From the NCBI GenBank assembly GCA_965372465.1, contig CBDVCK010000052.1, forward strand, positions 1 to 16,395: a stretch of DNA of 16,395 nt. The letters run 5' to 3'. This document shows, piece by piece, positions 8,273 through 14,587 of this stretch. Both the position numbers and the translations under genes were made by a program. This DNA comes from GCA-020348445 sp965372465. GTDB taxonomy: Archaea; Thermoplasmatota; Thermoplasmata; GCA-020350865. The notes beneath the pieces were generated by a model. That model worked only from the letters and a program-made list of their open reading frames with translations. It was not told where the DNA came from and ran no database searches. The first letter of the stretch is position 1. The number at the start of each line of letters is the position of its first letter.

Positions 8273-11200
8273 TTAGCTGAGGTCGATTTCTATGAACTCC
8301 ATGTCGTAGCCGCCGCCGTTGTTGTATGGTGATGGATAACCGTCGCCGGTATCATCATCGAAGGCAGTGAGCATGACTATGAAGTAATATGCTTGGTTCT
8401 CATCGAAAGCGTGTGTTGTCTCGTCGTTCACTAGTATGTCGGTTCCACCTGGGCTTCTATCGTCGTTACCCGGTCTGTCGAACCATGGATCGGCATCTTC
8501 TTCCAGTACACCGAACAAGAGTTCAGGTGGGCAGGTTTCTCCGGCCACGGAAGTTGACTGATCGACATTTGCGTAGACGTTTACTGCATGCGGTGACGTG
8601 TCGCCGAAGTTCCATACCAATGCCAGATCATCGCTGCCTTGGTCGTATACATCTGCCTGGAACATCATGTCCTGTCCGCGAACCATTGCTTTCAGGTATT
8701 CCGAGCCGATAGTCCAGACCGTATCTCCGTCCTGGAACACTTTCTTCAGTTCCTTGATCTTTCCGTCCGGGAATCGTCCCTGGAATATCCATGTTGGGTT
8801 TCCGCCGCCTTGATGGTCGTATTCCACTGTCACGTAGTAGTCGTTGATGTTTTCCATGTGCAGAACCGATGGCATCACTCTGATCTTATCGTTTCCGTCG
8901 TGAGACAAGGTGACCGAGCTGATCTCGGTTGAGCCTTCCCATAGTGTCATTGTTGCGTCGTTGTCAGGTGTTCCTGTCACTCTTATGGCCAGGTCCAGTG
9001 CAACGGACGCGCGTAGGTTTGAGATCACTGGGTCGACGTTCAAGACCTCTGTTGTCAGAGGCTGGATTGAAACCCAAAGGTCCTCTTCTCCTGCTGGTCC
9101 TACGTACACGGGTTCCTCGCCTGTGCCGAACTCGAATTCCCAATACATGTCGTCGTCGATGACTTGCAGCTGTACATCGTATCTACCGTTGTCCAAGAAG
9201 TTGTGCGATACTGGCGGTAGCTCACCTGTTGCGATATATCCGTCCCAAATCCATCTAACTGAGTTTGCCAGAAGTGTCATGTAGTCGCCTGTGCAGTATA
9301 CTGGTGACGGGAACATGGCAAGATCGACAGTTCTTCCCGTGAATGGATTATGGTGACCATAATCCTGGTATGATATACCGATCTCTCCTGAGCTGAGGTC
9401 AGCCACAAGTACTGATTCCGCGTTTAAAGATGTCGAGGTATACGAGAACTGGTTTGTAAAATCGGTTACGCCCTCCAGGATTGGATGGCCTGGTTCGTAT
9501 ACAGTGCCTAGGGTTGTCACTGTGAAATAGAGACCGATTGCCTCTGTTGGGTTGTAATCCTCCCAATCCCATCTTCCCTGTATACCTCCGGTCTGATAGT
9601 CTGTGACCCAAGCGCATACAACGCCTCCGCCTGTATCGGAGTAGTCTGCCAGCACATTGCCAAAGGCGTCTCTGAGTGGTTGAGATACTATGTAGTTCTC
9701 TCCGACGATCACCACATCGTATTGTTGCAATAGGCTCAGAGGAGGTGCCGTATTGGTACCCAGGGGACCCCAATCGTACCTGTCGATTACCAAGGGGACT
9801 CCCGGGAGTTGTGCTTCCAGTTCGGTTCGCAGTGCGCTCTGGATAGCGGGGCCTTGGACTGACCAGGTTTCAGCCATCAGGACGTTCATAGGTGGTGGTG
9901 CAATGCTTCCCTTGTAGATCCAATCCGTCTGTTCGCCGTCGCCCCAGATGTATCTGTAATAGAACTCCTCTGTTGCTGTTGTCGCGGCAGGATCCGTAAC
10001 CTCGAAGCCTTCTAGCACAAGGGCCTCGTTCTCCGGGATTATGAAACTGGTTGCCGGTCCGATTACGGACGGGAACACGTTGTTCACTGTGCTATCGACA
10101 GTTGCTTCAGCCATGCCATCCACGGTCATGAGTAGCAAGCCAATCAGATCGAAATTGTCAAAGTACTGGTACCCGTAGTATGCATAGGCGTTGGTGTATC
10201 TGATTGCAACTGATACCTCGTGCCCGGCTCCTTCCGAGATGTCGAAGGACATGCGTTGATATGACCCTGTTTGACCAAAGGATGTTACTGTCTCCCATGG
10301 TGCGCCGTCGACACTAAGCAGCACTTCGCAATTGGTTTGACTGCCGTACAGGTATGTGTTGAATTCAACCAAGAGGTTGGGATAACCAGCTGGCACTGTG
10401 TCGAACGGGAGCTTGATTAGCCACTCGTCACACTCCTCATATGGAGTGTACCAGACACGAGCTGTATAGCTGCCCGAATAGTAAGCTCTGTGCCAGTCGT
10501 TATAATCCCAGGGTTTTGCTGGTCCGCCGTGTGTGAAGCTGCCGTCGTCTGCCTCGAAGTCTACCTCGAGGATTGTAGTGGGTGTGCCCATTGTTTGAGA
10601 GAAAACTCTGATGTCATCGATGTTCCATCCGCAGTAGGTCACGCTGGCGTCAGTCGGCCCCATCTCGAACCGAACATAAACAGTCGCCTCGTCATCCGCA
10701 ACCGCTGATATGTCATAGGTGACCTGGATCCATGTCGGGTCTGTGAAACTCCCGCCTGTATGTTCCCAGATAGTCGTCCATGACGAGCCATCATTGCTGG
10801 CCTCGATGGACGCATGGTCCCATGAAACCGACTCGATGCCCAGCCACCTATAGAACTCCAGTTTGACATTGGTCTCTCCCGTGCAATCGATTGCCGGGCT
10901 GTAGATATAGTTACCATTAGTAGGTATGTTGTTCTCGTATTCTCCCCAATATGTTCCGAGACCGGTGAGGTCATTCCCAATGGAGTAGGTGCCCCTGAAG
11001 GCTCCCACAGGGTCTGCCGGAGATCCAAAACCAAGTGGCGTGTCGACTTCCCAATCATTGGCGGAGCCTCCAAGTGTCCAATCACTTATGTCGCCGTCCT
11101 CGAAATCGTCTTCCCAGAGATCTGTCTCAGTTACGCTTGCGTAGCCTATGATTTCCACATCGTCGATATAGGCTCCGCGATAGGTGACTGAGGCATCGGT

Positions 11201-13948
11201 TTGCATCACGAATCTAACCCATGCCTGTGGCGCTCCGTCAAGGGAAGAGATATCGACTGTATATTCGGTCCAAGTTGTTACAAAGTCCTCGTATAATGCA
11301 ACCTGTGTCCAGACGAGGTTGTTGGTTGATATCTGTACAAGAAGTCGATCCCAGTAGAACTCGATCTCCTGCCACATCCAGAAATTTAGCTCGGTATTGG
11401 CAGATCCGCTCAAATCGAGCATCGGAGTCTTCAGCCAGTAATCTGCGTTATTTTCGTAGTTACCGTCGAGGTCCGTGCCCCAGACGTTATCGCCGCTGTG
11501 TCCTGAGCTGGGTCCTACTTCAGGTTCTCCCCATTCCCATTCATCCAAACTTGGGGAATTGTCCTGGATTTCCCAACCTGCTGGTGGATTGTTGCCGTAT
11601 AGACCCCAAGAAGTCCAGGGGTCGAAGTCTTCATTGTAGATGGATACCCGTCCACCGAGCTCTACATCGCGTCCGTGATCATCGTCCCTGATATAAAATG
11701 TGGCTGTGACTTCATCTGATGGTGTGACGTGTTCTGGATGGTCATCCACATAGGTATGTGCAATAGGATCCGTGTGGTAGGGCTGTGGTAACGGTGTTGG
11801 TTCGGGTTGCCTTGATGTCCATCTGATGGCGTTGTATACCATTGTTATCCAGTCCCCTGTGGGGACATAGACACTTGGCAAAAAATTGATCGATGCATGG
11901 CGTGCGCCGCTTCCATATGGGTTACCATAGGTTGCTGCTAGAACTTGGCCGACGGCCCAGTCGGAGATTCGTTCGCCTCTTGCAACACTGGTTATTGGCA
12001 TTGTATAAACATAGGGGCTCCCACCAATATTATTCACGTTCTCCATGATCATGTGTCCTGGTTCGTACACTGTACCTATTGACATACCTGCTCCAAGATA
12101 TAAGCCAGGGTAGGGGTCCAAAGCATCGTAATTCTCGGAACGCCATCGACCCATGACTCCCGGGTCGTAGGTGTACCACGCAGCTGGCATTGTGATGACG
12201 CCTCCGCTTCCTTCAGCTCCTTTTATGTCAGAGAAGTCTGCGAGCAGGTCCCCGACTTCTTCATTCCATATCTGGTAGTAGTTGGATCCACAGATAACCA
12301 CATCGTAATCGAGCATGTATTCAAGTGTAGGTATTGTGCCTGTACCGTAAGGTACCGGTGAGTAGTCCCATGTGTCTAACGCTTTGACAAAGCCTCCCTC
12401 GAGGGGAAGTCCGGCCAAGAGCGCATCTATGCCATATCCTGAGGGTGGTGTTCCCCAACTGTGTAGGACGAGCACATCTGCTCCGCCGCCTACGTACTGT
12501 ATCCGATAATCCATCCATGGTGTGACTGTACCGTCGCCGAAGTCCCACATATATTGCCAGGTATCGTCCCTACCTAGATCCATGAAGGACCCACTGAATT
12601 CGTAGGTTGCGGGTTCGCCAGTGCTTATTGGTACAGAGTTAACTTCTGTTATTAGTGGTTCTCTGTTCCAGACAAAGACGTCTTCCGTGTCCTCGACAAC
12701 ATTTGGATAGCTGAATGTGTAGGTGTAATGGAGGTCCACCTTTGGTATGCGGGCTGTGCCTAGACTCCAAGGTGGTCTGCCGTTTTGATTCCAGTATCTC
12801 ATTTGTATAGGATCGATATAAGCGTCACCGGCATCAGCAAAGTAACCATGCGGGGCAAGAGAATAATATGGTAAAATATCTCCCGTAATGGTGTAGGAGA
12901 TCAAATATTCCTCGCCTGCTGTGAGGTCAACATCTGCCTCTCCGTTATCGGTTAGATCGTACCATTTCCATTGATTATTACTTGCTGCCGGTAGTGGATA
13001 CGAAAGTTCCATTAATAATGAGGAACTGTCATAGATTCGTATGGCTATGATCTCAACTGGGTGTCCTCCTAAGCCGCCGTACTTGTAGTACCCTACTTCA
13101 TCGATTGTGCAGTCTTGAAGCGCTTCAAAATCCCAACCCCATGAAGTTACGGGAGAGCCCGACATATAATATAACGTGGGTGTGACCGTATTTTCAAATT
13201 GAGGTCGGCCTCCGCCAGACCCTGTTGTCCAGGTTGTGTCCCATGCTTGTACTCTTGTAGTTCCTTGGTGGTCATCGTAGAAAAAAGTGGTATCTGTGTT
13301 ATCTCCAAGGGCTCCCCAGTAATCGGGTGCTGCTCCTGGTCCGTCAAACGATCCGTCGTTCCTGTAATCCCATCTGTACATGAAGGCGCTTGTGACATCC
13401 TCACCGTCATCATCCACAGTTGCCATTAAGGGAATCGGGTCTCCTTCGTAGTATGGATCAAATGGAACCTCTGTTCCGTATGGTCCGAGACCGCCACCAG
13501 CGTCAACTACTGGGTCCGGTGATCTTGTTCCTGCGGGTTCTATTGATTTAAGGTCACTTTCACTTGGTATAATCTCTTTCTGTGCTCCGCCGTCCATTCT
13601 CACTTGCTTTGATGGTGTCTCTCCTTCCATATTTGGAAGTCCAAGGGTTGAATCTCCCATTGGTTCTATGAGTGGAACCTCCATAGGTTGCGGTGGTGCT
13701 TCGAAATCTGTATCCGTCATTGAGGTCAGTGATGTTTCTATTGTGCTTTCGCTGTTTGCAAACGCGCTGGCAGGTGCCTCTCCTGCTCCGCCCATTCCTT
13801 CTTCTTGCTCACTTATTGCTATTGGTTGTCCTTGTTCAGCACTCCAACTATTGGAGTCGGTGTAAACAGCTGCTGAAAACACCCCTGCGACCATGACAAA
13901 AGCGGTCATTAGGGACAATAGCAGTCTACTTATGTTTTCTTTTCGCAT
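8273..13948 (-). CDS. Giant secreted PKD protein with nested GATase1-like, MAM-like and DUF4082-like domains
   Basis: This 1891-residue exported protein starts at the ATG at 13948, because GGAGGGAG lies 8 nt upstream and the signal peptide begins there (residues 1-about 26). A Ser/Glu/Pro-rich linker covers 30-145. PKD-type signatures recur: W-D-F-G-D-G at 468, Y-I-W-G-D-G at 1333, V-W-N-F-G-D at 1778, with H-T-Y/H-N-F/H-A-F and D-D-D partners far downstream. Between these halves lie other domains: DUF4082-like (about 247-409), GATase1-like copy 1 (480-714), three MAM-like jelly rolls (765-939, 940-1121, 1124-1274) and GATase1-like copy 2 (1352-1572). An Ig-like segment (about 1640-1750) and a final split PKD (1751-1891) complete it. 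There is no C-terminal membrane helix or sorting signal, so it is probably released or held by a partner. The mature chain has no N-x-S/T sequon. Function is unknown; carbohydrate or protein binding at the surface is the likeliest role. Confidence 0.88.
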   Translation of the reverse strand: MRKENISRLLLSLMTAFVMVAGVFSAAVYTDSNSWSAEQGQPIAISEQEEGMGGAGEAPASAFANSESTIETSLTSMTDTDFEAPPQPMEVPLIEPMGDSTLGLPNMEGETPSKQVRMDGGAQKEIIPSESDLKSIEPAGTRSPDPVVDAGGGLGPYGTEVPFDPYYEGDPIPLMATVDDDGEDVTSAFMYRWDYRNDGSFDGPGAAPDYWGALGDNTDTTFFYDDHQGTTRVQAWDTTWTTGSGGGRPQFENTVTPTLYYMSGSPVTSWGWDFEALQDCTIDEVGYYKYGGLGGHPVEIIAIRIYDSSSLLMELSYPLPAASNNQWKWYDLTDNGEADVDLTAGEEYLISYTITGDILPYYSLAPHGYFADAGDAYIDPIQMRYWNQNGRPPWSLGTARIPKVDLHYTYTFSYPNVVEDTEDVFVWNREPLITEVNSVPISTGEPATYEFSGSFMDLGRDDTWQYMWDFGDGTVTPWMDYRIQYVGGGADVLVLHSWGTPPSGYGIDALLAGLPLEGGFVKALDTWDYSPVPYGTGTIPTLEYMLDYDVVICGSNYYQIWNEEVGDLLADFSDIKGAEGSGGVITMPAAWYTYDPGVMGRWRSENYDALDPYPGLYLGAGMSIGTVYEPGHMIMENVNNIGGSPYVYTMPITSVARGERISDWAVGQVLAATYGNPYGSGARHASINFLPSVYVPTGDWITMVYNAIRWTSRQPEPTPLPQPYHTDPIAHTYVDDHPEHVTPSDEVTATFYIRDDDHGRDVELGGRVSIYNEDFDPWTSWGLYGNNPPAGWEIQDNSPSLDEWEWGEPEVGPSSGHSGDNVWGTDLDGNYENNADYWLKTPMLDLSGSANTELNFWMWQEIEFYWDRLLVQISTNNLVWTQVALYEDFVTTWTEYTVDISSLDGAPQAWVRFVMQTDASVTYRGAYIDDVEIIGYASVTETDLWEDDFEDGDISDWTLGGSANDWEVDTPLGFGSPADPVGAFRGTYSIGNDLTGLGTYWGEYENNIPTNGNYIYSPAIDCTGETNVKLEFYRWLGIESVSWDHASIEASNDGSSWTTIWEHTGGSFTDPTWIQVTYDISAVADDEATVYVRFEMGPTDASVTYCGWNIDDIRVFSQTMGTPTTILEVDFEADDGSFTHGGPAKPWDYNDWHRAYYSGSYTARVWYTPYEECDEWLIKLPFDTVPAGYPNLLVEFNTYLYGSQTNCEVLLSVDGAPWETVTSFGQTGSYQRMSFDISEGAGHEVSVAIRYTNAYAYYGYQYFDNFDLIGLLLMTVDGMAEATVDSTVNNVFPSVIGPATSFIIPENEALVLEGFEVTDPAATTATEEFYYRYIWGDGEQTDWIYKGSIAPPPMNVLMAETWSVQGPAIQSALRTELEAQLPGVPLVIDRYDWGPLGTNTAPPLSLLQQYDVVIVGENYIVSQPLRDAFGNVLADYSDTGGGVVCAWVTDYQTGGIQGRWDWEDYNPTEAIGLYFTVTTLGTVYEPGHPILEGVTDFTNQFSYTSTSLNAESVLVADLSSGEIGISYQDYGHHNPFTGRTVDLAMFPSPVYCTGDYMTLLANSVRWIWDGYIATGELPPVSHNFLDNGRYDVQLQVIDDDMYWEFEFGTGEEPVYVGPAGEEDLWVSIQPLTTEVLNVDPVISNLRASVALDLAIRVTGTPDNDATMTLWEGSTEISSVTLSHDGNDKIRVMPSVLHMENINDYYVTVEYDHQGGGNPTWIFQGRFPDGKIKELKKVFQDGDTVWTIGSEYLKAMVRGQDMMFQADVYDQGSDDLALVWNFGDTSPHAVNVYANVDQSTSVAGETCPPELLFGVLEEDADPWFDRPGNDDRSPGGTDILVNDETTHAFDENQAYYFIVMLTAFDDDTGDGYPSPYNNGGGYDMEFIEIDLS
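9233..9895 (-). other. GATase1-like domain, copy 2, inserted in a PKD domain
   Basis: Residues 1352-1572 of the giant protein form an alpha/beta domain. It starts with a hydrophobic strand (M-N-V-L-M-A), then Y-D-V-V-I-V-G (1410), a G-G-G-V-V-C-A-W strand (1440), G-R-W (1458), G-T-V-Y-E-P-G-H (1481) and a final helix N-S-V-R-W (1562). The order matches class I glutamine-amidotransferase-like folds found in surface proteins. A Cys follows the G-G-G-V-V strand, but no full Cys-His-Glu triad could be assigned, so activity is doubtful. Confidence 0.6.
10127..11656 (-). repeat. Three consecutive MAM-like jelly-roll domains
   Basis: Residues 765-1274 hold three related beta-sandwich domains of about 150-180 residues. 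Each opens with an E-D-F/D-D-F/V-D-F motif and contains a hydrophobic L-x-F strand and an S-x-D/N-G-type turn. The first two end with D-A-S-V-T-Y then I-D-D-(V/I), the third with F-D-N-F-D-L-I. This pattern is typical of MAM or immune-inhibitor-A-like carbohydrate- or protein-binding modules. Copies 1 and 2 are closest to each other. Confidence 0.6.
11807..12511 (-). other. GATase1-like domain, copy 1, inserted in a PKD domain
   Basis: Residues 480-714 share order and motifs with copy 2: A-D-V-L-V-L-H-S-W start, Y-D-V-V-I-C-G (548), G-S-G-G-V-I-T-M-P (580), G-R-W (600), G-T-V-Y-E-P-G-H (625) and N-A-I-R-W (706). Where copy 2 has a Cys after the Gly-rich strand, this copy has T-M-P, so a nucleophile is absent there. 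It is probably a binding or structural domain. Confidence 0.6.
12722..13210 (-). other. DUF4082-like beta-sandwich inserted before the last strand of a PKD domain
   Basis: Residues about 247-409 include a G-W-D-F strand, an I-D-E-V-G-Y-Y-K strand and a T-A-G-E-E-Y-L-I-S-Y motif, which resembles DUF4082 modules (x-G-x-x-F, FYK, AGxxYxxSY). It lies between the V-Q-A-W-D strand and the E-D-V-F-V-W-N strand of the first PKD domain. The family assignment is from motif resemblance only. Confidence 0.4.
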
Positions 13949-13956
13949 TTTCGTTT

Positions 13957-13964
13957 CTCCCTCC
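13957..13964 (-). promoter_or_regulatory. Ribosome binding site that fixes the start of the giant PKD protein
   Basis: GGAGGGAG on the minus strand lies 8 nt before the ATG at 13948. The upstream in-frame ATG at 13981 has only a GGGGGA one base away, too close to work, and would put 11 polar residues before the signal peptide. This supports 13948 as the start. Confidence 0.7.
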
Positions 13965-14045
13965 GTTTTCGGGTATTGCATTCCCCCTTGAAAAAGAGAA
14001 CATAGGTTGAGGCCAGAGGAAGAAAACGGACGTACAGCATCCGGG

Positions 14046-14180
14046 CTACAAGACTGTAGCCGAAAACGACATCCTTCTATGTTTTCTTACCTCGGGTCTC
14101 GTGTCCTCCCTCCCCAGGGCTTTTTGAGGTATTTCAATGGACCGCGCGCACAAAAAAACGTGCACCGCCTGGTCTGTCAC
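14046..14180 (-). CDS. Possible 44-residue upstream ORF in the leader of the PKD gene
   Basis: A GTG at 14180 opens a 44-codon frame ending in TAG at 14048-14046. A full AAGGAGG (14193-14187) lies exactly 6 nt upstream, in the loop of a 5-bp GC hairpin. The peptide would be basic and polar with no membrane segment and matches nothing I recognise. The stop codon falls inside the 14044-14061 hairpin. The good ribosome-binding site is seen directly; translation is conjecture, and the frame could be fortuitous. Confidence 0.25.
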   Translation of the reverse strand: MTDQAVHVFLCARSIEIPQKALGREDTRPEVRKHRRMSFSATVL

Positions 14181-14207
14181 TGCGCCCCTCCTTGGCGCTC
14201 ATACCAC

Positions 14208-14234
14208 TGTAGGCAATATTCTTAATGCCCTACA
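14208..14234. promoter_or_regulatory. Inverted repeat between TATA box and predicted start site of the PKD gene (possible operator)
   Basis: TGTAGGCA (14208-14215) is mirrored by TGCCCTACA (14226-14234), with one extra base and a 10-nt spacer. It spans from just downstream of the TATA box to the predicted transcription start, where archaeal repressors often bind. It could instead be a hairpin at the 5' end of the transcript. Confidence 0.35.
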
Positions 14235-14237
14235 CGA

Positions 14238-14245
14238 TATTTAAA
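14238..14245 (-). promoter_or_regulatory. Promoter (BRE plus TATA box) of the giant PKD gene
   Basis: On the minus strand a purine-rich GGAAAAGG is followed at once by TTTAAATA, a good archaeal BRE/TATA pair. Transcription would start near 14215. It is the best such element upstream of the gene and sits at the edge where the composition changes from AT-rich to the leader. Confidence 0.5.
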
Positions 14246-14471
14246 CCTTTTCCTAAACTTCATGATTTTTAGAGTGAAAAAGAAATATATCTGGATATAT
14301 CCAAAAAACGGTGATTTTCTGATTTTACCCTCTAGAGCATGAATAGGGGTATTTTACAGTATATTTTTGATTAATTCGGAATATTTTTAATATTATTCAT
14401 ATAATTATTTCACTATTCAAAAATCGTATCTATGTAAATATATGTAATATATACAGTTAAAATGTAACTTA

Positions 14472-14478
14472 TTATATA
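14472..14478 (+). promoter_or_regulatory. Candidate TATA box for the Ras-like GTPase gene
   Basis: TTATATA lies about 26 nt upstream of position 14501, giving a leader of about 87 nt. A competing element, TTTTATTTA at 14536-14544, would give a short leader of about 20 nt that still includes the GGAG at 14579-14582. Sequence alone does not decide between them. Confidence 0.3.
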
Positions 14479-14495
14479 CCAAAGGATAAGATATA

Positions 14496-14515
14496 TTTGC
14501 CGCAATTGCGTAAAA
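14496..14515. promoter_or_regulatory. Palindrome at the predicted start site of the GTPase gene (possible operator)
   Basis: The core CGCAATTGCG (14501-14510) is a perfect 10-bp palindrome, flanked symmetrically by TTT and AAA two bases out on each side. It is a GC-containing island in AT-rich DNA. It overlaps the start predicted from the TATA box at 14472 and lies upstream of the alternative TATA at 14536. This is typical spacing for a dimeric transcription factor. Confidence 0.35.
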
Positions 14516-14587
14516 TTGGGAATGAAATTACAAAATTTTATTTAGGGGTAACACAATTTCCCGCGCAACTGGGCGAAAGGAGTTGTA

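Larger units (their letters stand above)
13949..14215 (-). promoter_or_regulatory. Long structured 5' leader (or overlapping small RNA) of the giant PKD gene
   Basis: About 267 nt lie between the predicted transcription start and the ATG, unusually long for an archaeal leader. The stretch is clearly richer in G+C than the AT-rich DNA just beyond 14216. Inverted repeats: 14182-14186 with 14194-14198 (GCGCC/GGCGC); 14146-14151 with 14160-14165; 14044-14050 with 14055-14061 (GGCTACA/TGTAGCC, perfect, 4-nt loop); and an outer stem 13999-14005 with 14077-14083 (AACATAG/CTATGTT), extendable past one mismatch, that encloses the third. No known riboswitch, RNase P or SRP RNA signature was recognised. 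Confidence 0.45.
14246..14587. other. AT-rich divergent intergenic region
   Basis: About 340 bases, very A+T-rich, lie between the PKD-gene promoter and the GTPase start. It holds several TATA-like stretches, a 10-bp palindrome GGATATATCC at 14293-14302 (overlapping the inverted repeat 14285-14300) and the palindrome at 14496-14515. A 26-codon frame from 14262 has no ribosome-binding site and was not called. No RNA gene is recognised. Confidence 0.6.

Noticed and set aside
8389..9284. Several overlapping plus-strand frames of about 70-125 codons opposite the giant gene
   Set aside because: They are antisense shadows, rich in Arg/Ser/Pro, without ribosome-binding sites or domain motifs.
13949..13981. 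In-frame ATG at 13981 as the start of the giant PKD protein
   Set aside because: Its GGGGGA is one base from the ATG, and it adds 11 polar residues before the signal peptide. The ATG at 13948 has a well-spaced GGAGGGAG.
13982..14215. RNase P RNA or SRP RNA in the GC-richer leader
   Set aside because: The conserved core sequences of those RNAs are not found on either strand. Only local hairpins are visible.
14007..14225. 72-codon plus-strand frame in the intergenic region
   Set aside because: It has no ribosome-binding site or promoter on that strand, has unstructured composition, and overlaps the leader hairpins.
14262..14342. 26-codon plus-strand frame with Lys- and Ile-rich peptide
   Set aside because: It has no Shine-Dalgarno, lies in AT-rich promoter DNA, and is too short to distinguish from chance.
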